This document shows, one piece after another, positions 1 through 11,100 of a stretch of DNA of 64,000 bases. The stretch is taken from NCBI RefSeq assembly GCF_030445035.2, contig NC_080680.1, positions 118,198,228 through 118,262,227 on the forward strand. Reading direction: 5' to 3'. The stretch is from Dasypus novemcinctus. Taxonomy: Eukaryota; Chordata; Mammalia; Cingulata; Dasypodidae. A program made the position numbers and the translations under genes. Position 1 is the first letter of the stretch; each line of letters starts with the position of its first letter. The notes under the pieces were generated by a model. It did no database searches. It was not told where the DNA came from and saw nothing but the letters and a program-made list of their open reading frames with translations.

Positions 1-120
1 CATGGCACTGAACTCCATCTGCCATGACCATAGCACCTGTGGGTCTCTGTAGCCCTCAGAAGAACCCTTACCTGGGCTTGTATCTACTTTAGCTGTCTCT
101 GGGACTCTGCTGAGGTGTGA
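1..120 (-). mobile_element. Fragment of young-type L1 3' UTR at window edge
   Basis: This stretch matches the 3' UTR of the L1 at 14618-21158 (its positions about 15388-15505) in the same orientation. Shared landmarks are CATGACCATAG, CCTGTGGGTCTCT and TTGTATCTAC. It therefore lies antisense to the plus strand. The left part runs off the window, so its length and 3' end are unknown. Similarity fades near position 120. It carries no ORF of interest. Confidence 0.7.
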
Positions 121-1974
121 CTTCATTGATTTTTTAAATGAAAGACTTGGAGATTCTTTAAGCAGTGATTGGCATATAATAAGTATCATTATTATCATCA
201 TCATCATTTCCTTTAAAAATATGAAATACCTGTAACCTAGTAATTGTGTAGTTTATGCTAAATTTAGTTCCTCATTTGTGAAGTCAGTATTCTGAATTTG
301 TAAGAGGTGAAGTGAAGTACATACTATACTGAATCTGAAAATATTTTTAATATTATATATTTTAATAGAAAGAATTGCTAAAAGGGAGAATCTGATGCAT
401 AAATTTATAATATAAAATATTATATATATATTACTAGATAGTATTGCTAAAAGAGAGAATCTGATGCACAAGCAATCAGGGATAATTTCCAAAAATTGTG
501 TTATGATTAAGGGAATTAAAAAAAATTTAGCATATTATGGAATTTTTAACATAAAAGATCATATGCTTTAGGAAGGTTTGCAATATAAAAAAGAATCCAT
601 TCAATTAAGATTCTTCAAATTAATTTATGATACAATAATTCATTGCTCTTCTCATAATTTTTCAAAATTTTATCCCTTAGTAAGAAGTATGAGTAAAAAA
701 AAGGGAGAGAAGTAAAAAAAGTCCATATATTCAGACATATCTGCAAAGTTTTATCTTTTACAGAAGATAGGTCAAAGCAAAGCAAAGCAAAACAAAACAT
801 AACAAAATTTATTAGTTTCCTTGATATTTAGCTGCAGAGATATTGTAATTGAAATTACTATTTTGAAGAAAAGTTTGTAAAAAGAGAGAACAGTAAGTAG
901 TGGTTTCAAACCAAAATCTCATAAAAAAGGCACATATGTATCTTATCATCTCCATCATTTTTCTTGTTAAGTATTATATGAGAAAGAAGGCTAAGGGCAT
1001 AGTCAGACAAATTCGACATCTGATGGACAACCAAAGGGGAATAAAACAAGGAACAGGTTTACAAAGAACATTAAGATGTGTTAAGAAGCAGAAGACGGTC
1101 ATTAGAAGAGTTTCTCAGAAACCAGCGGAATAAAGACTTTCAATGATGGTTTTGTCAAAAGTGTAATCGCTGCAGAAAGCTTGAGAAGTCAGAGGAGAAA
1201 AGCCTGCTAGCTTTTTGGATTAGAAATACTGCTAGCTTTTCACCTTTGGCCAAGTGAGCACTGTCTACAACAGCCTTCTTGTTATGTGTAGTAAAGAAGT
1301 AAATGAAAATACTGTACATTCCTTTTGGAGTGTTTTTATCAAGGAAAGAAAAAGAAAATTAAGATAATAGATTACGGAGAAAGTCAACAAAGTGTTGTAA
1401 GGTTCACACTAAAGCTTGAATCATCTTAGGACATTCATTTTTTAAAGCAAAGATACTGAGCAATATATGTTTAATACAGAAAATATGGTTATATTATATA
1501 TTTTAAGTTAAATTTCAGAAAACTGATAACAATTTATATTTCCACCAGCTGTCTATAAATTAACTTATTTAATTAAACTCTCCCTGGCATTCAGTGTCAG
1601 CAGCTCTAGATAGATTATTTCATTTTACATGAGAAAATGATCAAATTATTTAAAAATTCATCTTCCTTTGACTTTAAATAAATTCAAACAGTTTCCTGCT
1701 ATTAAATTTTATTTATTTTCTTTAGTAATGATTTTCTGGTTTTTAGGAAATGTAGGCAAGTATTATAATGCTTTCTTTAGCATATTTTTTATAAAATATT
1801 AATTTTAAACAATCACAAATTTTCACAAATATTGGAGAATGCTATATTTAAACATTTTTTAAACTTTCTTTTGGAAACATATGAAAATAAGTTGTCAATC
1901 AGATACACTATCAGCAAGGAATACTTTATTGTGTATTTATCTCTTATTAACAAAGGGGTTTTTCTTAATTTGCT
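121..1974. other. AT-rich stretch, no gene recognised
   Basis: No repeat family or exon is recognisable. A roughly 28-base direct repeat with the core ATTGCTAAAAG.GAGAATCTGATGCA occurs at about 373-400 and again at 442-469, a local tandem duplication of about 69 bp. An AAAGC/AAAAC-rich run lies at about 776-806. The 77-codon reading frame at 900-1133 has no recognisable domain and biased, lysine-rich composition, so I treat it as chance. Confidence 0.5.
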
Positions 1975-2290
1975 AGACTTCTATGACAAATAAAACACAA
2001 TGGTTTGGCTTAAACAACAGAATTTCTTGGCTCATAGTTTTGAGGTTAGAAGAAATCCAAAATCTAGATGCCAGCAAAGGCTTGCTTTCTTACTGAAGAC
2101 TGGAGTTCAGGTACAGGCTGATGGCAATAAATACTTGCTTTCCCACCTCATGGCAAGTCTTCTTTCTCTTCCAGCTTCCATTGTTCTGCCTTCCAGCATC
2201 TCCTCATGGCTTTCTCTGACCTGTTTCTGGTTTATTTCTCCATCAAGCCTCCAGTAATCTTGATTAAGATCCAAAGTTAGAGATGGTGTA
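1975..2290 (-). mobile_element. MaLR-like LTR remnant, antisense
   Basis: The order of landmarks GGCTTAAACAACAG, CTCATAGTTTTGAGG and the later CAAGCCTCCAGTAATC is the antisense layout of mammalian MaLR (MLT/MST-type) long terminal repeats, as also seen at 22722-23108 and 27150-27615. The copy is diverged and lacks clear ends or a target duplication. Subfamily cannot be assigned by eye. Confidence 0.45.
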
Positions 2291-2364
2291 CTGCTCTGGA
2301 GAGATTTAGAGTTCTCTCTCCCAGAGCCACTTGCATACTTACAGGGCAGTGAGGCTAAAGATGT

Positions 2365-2525
2365 ACCTCTTGGGCAAGCTACTTAAGCTTTGTGTATCTT
2401 AGTTTCTACCTTCCTAAAATGGATATGTTATTAATTGTGTCAGTATCATCAAATTTCTGAGATCAATATCTAGCAAACAATCAACATTAAATATTTGTGA
2501 GAGATTACTATTGTTGCCATCAATA
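2365..2525 (+). mobile_element. MIR SINE fragment
   Basis: The sequence CTTGGGCAAGCTACTTAAGC, followed by a CTTAGTTTCTACC-like segment and AAAATGGATATGTTATTAAT, corresponds in order to the central and 3' part of the ancient mammalian MIR element. The tRNA-related head is missing or unrecognisable. Confidence 0.6.
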
Positions 2526-2726
2526 ATATGATTATTATGATGATGCATTTAACTTGCTAGGAATAGAGTTCAATGAAAGTATTAGCAGACGTATTGCCAA
2601 GAATTATTCTAATGATGCTAGAAAATATGGCGTATTTCCAATTCATACATAATTACTGTTAATTAATACAGCTATAAATAATGTCTAAAAATATTAAGAT
2701 AATCTTCCTACCCATTCAGAAATATA

Positions 2727-2770
<44 letters not shown>
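2727..2770. repeat. Compound (TG)n(TA)n microsatellite
   Basis: About seven TG units (2727-2740) are followed by about fifteen TA units (2741-2770), then imperfect AT-rich sequence to about 2790. The TA run can extrude a cruciform and is likely length-polymorphic. Confidence 0.95.
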
Positions 2771-2771
<1 letters not shown>

Positions 2772-2809
2772 CATATTATATATACATATAGCTTAATTAC
2801 AATTTTTGT

Positions 2810-3175
2810 CTATGGCAGCCACTATTTCTGCCCTCAGAATATTTTGGTTCATTCTTCTTTTCCAAGCATATGGCAGAATTGAACTTTCTGGCTCCTTTGT
2901 GGTAGAGATAGACTAGTTCTAGCCAATGAGTTATAAACAGAGTAATATATTTCCTGTTTGTGCGGGAAGATTCAGTTGCCAGAAAGAAATTATCCTGAGT
3001 TTTCTTTACACCCTTGACATGGCTACTGGCAATGTTCTGAATGGCAGCTGTTCCACCAGCCTGGGTGTCCTAATGACCACGATGGACAGAGTCTCCTGCC
3101 AACATATGATGGACATATGTGGCATGTTGTATAGTGTAACTTAGCCAACTTGACTGATATAATTTCTAGTATTTA
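2810..3175 (+). mobile_element. Probable ancient mammalian interspersed repeat
   Basis: The ordered blocks TAGCCAATGAG, CTACTGGCAATGTTC, GGCAGCTG.TCCACCAGCCTGGGT and CTGACTGATA at the end resemble an old dispersed mammalian repeat that I recall from other genomes but cannot name. The 72-codon frame in it (2926-3144) has no recognised domain. The call is tentative. Confidence 0.35.
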
Positions 3176-4029
3176 TCAGAGGAAAAATTAAGTTTTATAC
3201 ATAAGATACATTTCCTGTTACATCTTTTCTAATATAGAAATCAACATACATGTGACTAAATTTGGAATATTTATTTTATAGCAATATATGCCTGTATAGT
3301 TCTCTTGATGCTTCAACAAACATGCTTAGTCCCAACATTTTTCAATTCTTCTAAGTATATTAGAAGTTTATCCCAAAAAACAAATTTTACACAGATTAGC
3401 ACATAACAAAATGTACGAAGATACTGTAGGTTAGCCAATAAATCCCCTGACCACCCAAATCCTTTTAGTTCTGCATATCCCCATTACTTATAATGACTGA
3501 AAATAATGATAGGTTTCTCTAACTAGATGTGTCACTGGGTTCTTCTTGATATGTTATAATAAAAAGCCTTTTGCTTCCTTGAAATATCAAAATTTCTACT
3601 CCCAGGTGAAAGTATAGACACTGCTACCATTTCCAACATTTCTACTTATGCTACTACTTATATAAGACACTTCTGAAATTTGTGGGTCACTTGATTGACC
3701 ATATAATTTATCTTCCAACCAAAAATACTTTTGAGACAGAAAATGGATACAAAAATGAAAATTATTCTATATTTGAAATAATTATTTGTTGGTTGATTAA
3801 ATTACTTTAACATAACCATAACATAAAAGATTAAAATTATTTTAAAATATGTTTCTAATAATTAAAATGGCATTGTCAATGCTCTTCAAACAAAATGATA
3901 AAGGTCTTGTGCTTCTAACCAACATGAACCAGATTTACCCCCATCATGAAAGTTAAGTAAAACTAGATGATATATATGAATCGATTTTTTTTAAGACACA
4001 GGACATAGGACAACAAAAGGAAGTGGAGA
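3176..4029. other. AT-rich stretch, nothing recognised
   Basis: No repeat family, exon or RNA gene is recognisable here on either strand. Confidence 0.5.
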
Positions 4030-5510
4030 ATCTAGTTGCAGCAGTTACTTCTGAGTAGAAATATTTCAAAAACAATTGTATGATTTTCCATATTCCCTTC
4101 TTCTCAATGGCAAATTATGAAGTCTATTGGTGAAATGACAACTAATGACTTTTGAAAAAATAGTTCTTAATTTGATGCTAGGACCCCAGGGCCTAATAGT
4201 GACTGAATATCTGGACCTGGGACACCAGGTGACCATAGAACCCAAACTATCAATCATATAATTGATCGATAGAGTCATTAATAAATGTGCTCTATTTTCA
4301 AATAGAAATTGAGTAGGTTGCTCATATTGATTATAAGTCTAATACTAATCTTTTGTACCTCATGGCAAGAGATACGATCTCATGAAAGGTCCATTTCATT
4401 TCATGGGCAGCAGCTCATTGATTGTGCAGATAACAGGAATTTAGAAGGAGCAACATTATTTGGGAAAGAGGTATATGCATGGACTTCTTGGAAGAAAAAC
4501 ATAGTGTTAAAATGTTTGTGTTCCATGCTAATTCTTACCCAAAGAATCTACCTACTTAAGTGGATGCGGTATTTCACTATGTGGATTCTTAGCCAGTTGA
4601 ATACGTGGAAAAATTAAATGTGAAAAGGACAGAGATTATATATGCCTCAAAATGTGGGACTTAGTTTCATAAAGGCTGGACTGGTTATTGCAACTATTTA
4701 ATGAAACATTTTCTAGCATCAATGGCTAGTGCTCAACTCCAACAATACATAATGCCCTAATGTTGGCCAGTAAGTACATAGTGATAGGCAGATTATATTG
4801 GCCCCTTTCCATTCAGAAAGGAAGAGCAAATTTGACTAATTAGACACTTATTCTGGATTTGGACATAAAAAATTTTGTTGTTGTTGTTACCATCATGCTT
4901 TTGTCAGTATCATAGAGTTTCACTTAAAATAGATATGGGCAATGATATCATTAAATAAATACAGACATAAATAAAGTGATGTGCTATGCTTATGAGATAC
5001 ACTGGGCTTTTACCATCTTCTGTAATACAGAAGCAGATTTTTAAAAATTTAATCAATGGCCTCTTCAGTGCACAGTTAGTGTGCCAGCTTGTAGATAGGA
5101 TCTTGAGGATTGTAGTACTGTACTGTAAGATTTCTTCTGAGGTTTATTAGAACATAGTCGTATTTTTCGCATATTCAGAATACACATGTGAAAGAGTCAA
5201 GGAGCGAAGCAAGGGTGGTGGTGTTTCTTTTCATCTGCTGATGTTCCTGGTTTTGTTGATTTAGCAGTTTTAGTACCAAAGGGAAAAATAACTCCAACAG
5301 AGGAATAAACAGTTTGTTCATTGAAGTGAAAACTGAAGCTGCCACACTTTTCGAGATTTCTAATGTTATTGAGTTAAAAAGCCTCAGAATGTAGAGTGCT
5401 GGCTAGTAAGATAGACCCCAGCTCTCCAGATCAAAACCAATTGCTGGTAAACGTTGGCATTGGAGAGGAATATGGCAGAGACTCCAGGGACCTACTGAGG
5501 TACCAATAAT
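4030..5510 (+). mobile_element. Degenerate ERVL-like pol remnant
   Basis: On the plus strand, in broken frames, the translated segment around 4440-4560 has the spacing of an ERVL RNase H C-terminal part (IW.RG..MD, then a V.MFVFHAN-like stretch). Around 4840-4860 the residues DTYSG sit in an integrase-core-like context, preceded by a tract resembling the region just before that core. Around 5265-5350 a further block resembles sequence downstream of the integrase. Order and orientation agree with pol of an ERVL-type endogenous retrovirus. Frameshifts, stops and deletions mean no function. No flanking LTR was identified. The longer open frames at 4066-4278 (minus) and 4309-4617 (plus) are off-frame coincidences. 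Confidence 0.5.
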
Positions 5511-7700
5511 GCTAAAATGATAAAAGTAAATAAAACTGAGTAATTTTTGTTTATATAGGATTACTCATGGGACACTTTGCTTGGAAAAAAGCTTATACTA
5601 TATGTGTGCTTGTGTGTGTTGTATATAGAATCTTTCCCTACTCGAATACAAATGGAAGGCCAAGAAATTACAAAGAAAAACTTAGGAGATGGAATTGCAA
5701 CATTAAACATGGCCTTAGAAATTACAATTGTAGCATCTATCCGTATTTTCATATCTTATTAACCAATTTCTCTTTATTTTCACTCTCACAAATATATGAT
5801 GAATGTGGACAGTCATTCAAGTTAAATTTTTTCTTCAAGTTGTAAAATATAAGAACATCTGAAGGAGAGATGAATATTTTCTTGATATAGTAGATTTTGA
5901 GCTGTGTGCATTTCTATGCTAGACTCTGATTTGCTTTTCCATGGTGATGAATGTGAATATCTTATCTTGGTAATTGTCTAAGGATTAGCTACATTATGTT
6001 AAGTTATAGACTATCTATTTATTATCTAAGTTATAGACTATTTATTATCTATCTAAAAAAAATGAATAAATATTAGATCCAGGTTGTGCATGTAGAGACA
6101 TCTTTAATGCCCAAAAAGGGCATTTACACTTTGGGAGGAATCCCAAGATTCATTTTAGGTAGACCATTCCTTCCATTATGAAATCAAAAGGAAAGAAGGT
6201 AACTCTTTGTCACATGCCCTGACAGATTGAGCATTAATATATGATTTAATTATGACTCATCAGTTGTTTCAGCTAAGGATGTTTAATCTTAAGGAAATGA
6301 TGCATGTATGTGCAAGGTCAATCAGAAAAAAATGTGATAGCTGAATCCAGTATCCATAGTTAATGTGGATAAATGTTTGTCCTTAGTGGCTCCCCTAGTG
6401 GTGACAGAGAGTACTGACTTGCTATTGTACCAGATGTAGTATTCCCCATGCAAATAAATTTAATGTCAGCGTCCTGGTTGTGTCTTAACTAGAACCTGAT
6501 CTTTATCTTTTTACTAGAATGTTGAGATACTAAATGCTCTTCTAACAAATTTTAATACTTAATATCACTAGAATTGTTGTTTTCTTTTCAAATAAACTCC
6601 TATGACATTCAAAGCTACATACCACTAAATCAACAAAATTTGCTCTCACTGGTGAATATGTTATTATTGTATGTATGTGTATGCATGATTACTTCACTAA
6701 TTAAATATATATTGTTAATTGTTAAATATTTTCTAACACACTATTATTTATACTTGAGTACAGAATAGTGCAGTAAACAGCATGGAAAAATCTCTGCTTT
6801 TATAGTTTGCATTATGATAGTAGAAACAATAAAAGCACATAAGCAAGAGAACTAATAATTAAATATTAATAAATAAGAACATTATCTTAAATAGTAATAA
6901 GAACAATAAGGAAAATATAACTGAGTAATGGAAGAGTGACTGGGGATAATTTAGGTAATAACATGTTTGATTGACTACCTAATTATTGAACAAAGTTTTG
7001 AAGGAATGAAAGAGACAGGCTAGAGCATATAGCCCAGATTTTTAGATCTTCAGGCTGTAATGTTAGAGTGTAATATTAGAGCCAAGTGTTTTCTTGACTA
7101 TAAAACAAGACTATATTTTCCTTGTCTCCTTATCAGATAACTCCATAAAATAAATATCTTTTGCTTTTAAAGTATATTCTAGATAGATCAGTTTTTCTAT
7201 TGTTATTCACACCAGTATACATAAAAATGTCCATATCCCTATAAACACAGCAGCATTAGAAATTAACTTTTGTTGTTGTTGCTTTAATCTATGCCAGTCT
7301 CATGAAAGAAACCTTAATTTACATTTCTAAAGGTATGTGTACTGCTCACATTGGAAGTTGCATTTTCTTATTTTTGAGCCCCTACCACAACCAGCTTTCT
7401 TTATAAATGCAAATTTTATTTTACTAAGAGTTTGGTTTTGGTTTTGGTTTTGGTTTACTTTTATTTTTTGTATGTATTCTTTGAGGCGAAGTTCTTTTCA
7501 ACCTGTACATATATGTCCCATCCTCCAAACTTTATCCTGGCTCTACTAATGCCTCTACCCCCAACTCTGTATAAGCACCTCTTCATATCCCTAGGAAATT
7601 CACTGCCTTAGTTGGCTTCTGTCACTATTGGAGTGTTTCAAATCCTTTGAGAATTCCCAGGGTAGTAATAGGTGAGTGATTTCTGTCTAATTTTAAACTT
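5511..7700. other. AT-rich stretch, nothing recognised
   Basis: No gene or repeat family was recognised. A short tandem duplication, AAGTTATAGACTAT, occurs at 6001-6014 and 6028-6041. The overlapping frames at 5567-5845 and 5577-5762 and their antisense partner have no domain and fall in low-complexity AT-rich DNA. Confidence 0.45.
7431..7458 (+). repeat. (GGTTTT)n simple repeat
   Basis: About four tandem GGTTTT units. The unit is not the vertebrate telomere repeat (TTAGGG), so this is an ordinary short microsatellite. Confidence 0.9.
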
Positions 7701-7707
7701 GTTTCTA

Positions 7708-7785
7708 AGCACGTTTGTGACCTTAAGCCAATTATGTATTCAGCATATCATCTTTAAATTAAGTGATACTAATGGTTATGATGAA
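7708..7785 (+). mobile_element. Possible MIR fragment
   Basis: TGTGACCTTAAGCCAATTAT followed by CATCTTTAAATTAAGTGATACTAATGG is compatible with a decayed MIR core. The match is short and diverged. Confidence 0.3.
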
Positions 7786-8174
7786 AAGCGAAGTTGTTAT
7801 TTTAAATTCAGATAAAGTGAACTCAGTGAAAGCCTGATGAAATGATCAATTCTCTTTTTTGGGAAATGGTGAACTTTTCTTAAATTACTGAAACAAAAAC
7901 AAGTCTTGGTATCATGGTATTATAAATCTCTCTTCCTTTGTTTATTCTTAGGAGCAGTGTTTTTGCTGGAAATATAGAATTGTTCCCCCAACTTATTTTT
8001 TTCACAGTGCAAATGACTATAGGATGAAAAGATCTTAGGATTAAATTCTAGGAGAGATGGAGACTCCATTAAGCCTGAGGCCTAAAATGCTTCTTTTAAA
8101 TTAACACTAAGTTGAAGAATCAGACCCTGGTGCAACTCTAAATAAGACACTTCAAGTATCTTCAAGCTCTACCC

Positions 8175-8409
8175 TTTTTATTTAGAAAAGTCTGTAGAAA
8201 AGTTGAAAGAATGGTGCAAGGATTGTTAGTATACATTTCACCTAATTCATCAATTGTTAACATTTTGCCACACAGGACACTTCCTATTTTTCCTGAGCCA
8301 TTTGAATCATTTTCTTTGTATTTATAGTTTCCTTGAGACACCTCAAGAGAGACAGTGATTGACAGAATAATAATCTGATACTCTTGAGTCCCTGTCTATC
8401 AAAACTCCA
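8175..8409. mobile_element. L1ME-like 3' UTR fragment
   Basis: The segment AAAGTTGAAAGAATGGTGCAA, followed by TTCA.CAATTGTTAACATTTTGCCACA and CTGAGCCATTTGAA, is in the order of an ancient L1 3' UTR type common in placental genomes. I cannot fix orientation or subfamily by eye. Confidence 0.4.
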
Positions 8410-8845
8410 TCAAAATCCACTTCATTTCCCAAAAATATTCAGCTAAAAGAGGCAATCTCAGGATGATACAGGTTGATAAATACTCTTCTGTCTTATTTCA
8501 CACAAGGTAATCAGCAAAGTAAGCTGCGACTTCAGGAGCAGATCAGTGGGGAGATGTCAAAGTGCAAATTAGAACTCTTTCAAATGTTGGACTGGTCAAT
8601 GAAAGAGGTGGATAGACCACAGTGTAACTTATGGCATCCATATGTCTCTGTAAGTCAAGGACAGTCTAATTTGGCATCTCTCTTCTTAGTAGTTGAAGGA
8701 GATCTGGGATGGGAGAAGCTGTCTGATATTTTGAGAGGTCAGGACCTTCTGGGTCCATTTTAGGACTGCCTAAAAACCTGGCATCACCATCAATTTCTAT
8801 CTGTCCTCCTGCTTCACTCATTTTGAAGATCTTAATAACTTAACT
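8410..8845. other. Unassigned stretch with a 96-codon open frame
   Basis: A plus-strand frame at 8473-8763 stays open for 96 codons outside any recognised repeat. It contains a splice-donor-like CTGTAAGTC near 8650. No protein family is recognisable, there is no matching acceptor or neighbouring exon I can see, and one frame of this length is expected by chance in a window of this size. I do not call it a gene. Confidence 0.3.
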
Positions 8846-8859
8846 TGAACATTCTCTCT

Positions 8860-9301
8860 CTCTTTTTTAAGATTTATTTATTTATTTATTTATTTATTTA
8901 TCTCCCCTCCTCCCTCCTCACCCTGGTTGTCTGTTCTCTGTGTCTATTTGCTGAATCCTCTTCTTTGTCCACTTCTGTTGTCTGCGGCACAGGAATCTGT
9001 GTTTCTTTTTGCTGCATCCTCTTGTTACGTCAGCTCTGTGTGTGTGTGGCACCATTCCTGGGCAGGCTGAACTTTGGGCAGGCTGAACTTTCTTGCTGGG
9101 CGGCTCTCCTTATGGGGCACACTCCTTGTGCATGGGGGTCCCCTACACGGGGGACACCAATGCATGGCACAGCACTCCTTGCGCGCTTCAGCACTGCACA
9201 TGGGCCAGCTCCACACGGGACAAGGAGGCCTGGGGTTTGAACCGCGGACCTCCCATGTAGTAGACAGACGCCCTAATCACTGGGCCAAGTCCACTTCCCA
9301 G
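8860..9301 (-). mobile_element. DAS-type tRNA-derived SINE
   Basis: Read on the minus strand, it starts at 9301 with a tRNA-related head (A-box-like GGCCCAGTGATTAGGGCG, then the B-box core GGTTCAAACCC near 9232-9243). A long body with CACGG, CAGCCTGCCCA and tandem AAGTTCAGCC motifs follows, then an (AAAT)n tail at 8871-8900. It is flanked by a 14-bp target-site duplication, TGAACATTCTCTCT, at 8846-8859 and 9302-9315. This architecture is that of armadillo SINEs derived from a tRNA-Ala gene, mobilised by L1. Open frames on both strands inside it are by-products. A short internal duplication (GGGCAGGCTGAACTTT) distinguishes this copy. Confidence 0.9.
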
Positions 9302-9315
9302 TGAACATTCTCTCT

Positions 9316-10734
9316 TATTCTTAGTGTCCATCTGTTTCGCAGCTCCAGTCTTTCCTGACTGTCTGAGCTCCTGGTCTGGCTTCCACACTTCTATTCGCTG
9401 CTTGAGTTTGCCTCCGTTGGTTTTTTGCTTCTCACGTTCTGAGTGTCTGATTCCAAATTCTGACTGTAGGGTTGCCTCCTCTGATGCCAGGCCAGGAGAT
9501 TACTGCAGGGGGAAACACTAACAATGTCAGCTTGTGGATGCTGGACAAAATCAGCTGGTGCTTTGTGGGAAAAGTGGCCTATTTGGAGGACTACTCTGCC
9601 TACTGCCAGCATTCATTCAGCAGAAAATCATGGAAATCTGTCCAGTATTGTGTCACCACATTTACTTCCCAGGAAGCACTTGGAGAATTGAATGTATTTA
9701 TCCTAGAGCTAGGCTTACGTATAAACTTTTCTCTGAGCTCCAGTCATGCACTGGATATATAGAGAACATTCTCAATAATAGAAGGTTAAATTGTCTGTCT
9801 GAATTGTTTCCTGTGGGTATGGTTAGTCATATTGTTTTTTAATACCTTTGTTCCTTATTTATTCTATAAAAACAATTATTTTCCTTACTGGGTTGTCAGT
9901 CAATAGCATTCAGTGACATATTGTACATATATTCTTAGCTCTTGTGTTTGAGGTATAGTGTAGGGCCACATCAAAAACTTGATACATTTTAGATGGTCAA
10001 TTTTGCAATACTTAACTTCTATAACCTACTTCTATTTACAAGCTATCTTTAGTGTTATATTTTGGCTTCAAATTATATCATTAGTCTGATTTTTAAGAAG
10101 ATACTGTCATGATTGATATAAAACCTAATATCTTTATTCTTAGAAAATTGTACTTACTATTCCATGCACACATCCTTTACCAAAAAAGTAATTCTAGCAT
10201 ATTTGCTTCAGGAATGTAACCTGGCAATATTTTAGCACCTATCGTCAAAATGTATGAAATAACATACTGTTGTATAAATTAATTATCAGCATTATAATTA
10301 AAAAGATAAAACTGGTCATAAAAAATTGACTGCAGATTTTAAGAATAGCATAAAACTATTTTTTCTACTTTACCTTTTTTTTCCAAAACATAACTAGACA
10401 GAGAAAAGCGATGTCTAGTATCACAGACAGTTTGTTTATGCTTCAGGTTTCCTCTGGGCCTGCTTTCCCCAGATCCCATCTTGTCTGTCCTCCTGAGGTT
10501 TCTTTGTTCTTTCCCAGCCATTCTTTCTGCAGAGCTGCTGCCTTCATATACTTTAGTTCAAGCAAAACCTCTTCAAATCTCCATTATTTCTTATCAAAAT
10601 ATCACGTTCATAACTTTCTTATGACTTTCCCATGCCCTCATTTTATTTACCTACCTATTTATTTCAGCCACAATAGAAATAGGTTCAAAGAAGTTAAAAA
10701 CTATGACACTAACATTCTCAGTAACGTATAGGAA
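9316..10734. other. Unassigned stretch, no gene recognised
   Basis: Two overlapping plus-strand frames (9472-9762 and 9534-9842, 96 and 102 codons) lie here. They occupy different phases of the same DNA, lack recognisable domains and share no splice signals. The local composition is less AT-rich than the surroundings (about 9320-9760), so an unidentified old repeat is possible. The rest to 10734 is AT-rich without identifiable elements. Confidence 0.35.
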
Positions 10735-11100
10735 TTCTTAACATATTTGGAATAAGACCTTTCATCAGATGTTTGCATTACAAGTATCTTCTCTCACCTC
10801 GTAGCTTGCCTTTTCCTTTCATAAATGGTAGAAGTTACTGAAAATGGAACCTTAATTTTAATGAAGACCAGTTAAATCAATATTTTCTTTTATGGTTTGA
10901 GTATTTTATCTTCTGCTAATAGACCATTAATATCTCCAAATCCTGCTATGTTTCTGTACTTCCTTCTAGAAAATTAATTGCTTTGCATTTCATGTTTATG
11001 TCTACAATCCATCTCAGATTAAGTTCTCTTAATGGTATGTCATACAGGCCAATATTTTTACTTACTATCTATTGCACTAATAATTCTATCTAATAAGGCA
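10735..11100 (-). mobile_element. L1M ORF2 fragment, antisense
   Basis: The order of blocks (TTGGAATAAGACCTTTCATCAG, then TTTTAATGAAGACCAGTTAAAT, then GTCTACAATCCATCTCAGATT) matches the antisense of the C-terminal ORF2 coding region of mammalian L1, as in the intact copy at about 17850-18180. It is much more diverged than the two young L1 copies, so it belongs to an old L1M-type subfamily. Confidence 0.6.

Noticed and set aside
7431-7458. Telomere-like repeat
   Set aside because: The unit is GGTTTT, not TTAGGG, and only about four copies occur.
8473-8763. 96-codon plus-strand frame as a new gene
   Set aside because: No recognisable domain, no codon or splicing context beyond a single donor-like site, and similar chance frames appear elsewhere in the window.
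9200-9301. tRNA gene
   Set aside because: A and B boxes belong to the tRNA-derived SINE head. There is no intact cloverleaf 3' part, and the sequence continues into the SINE body.
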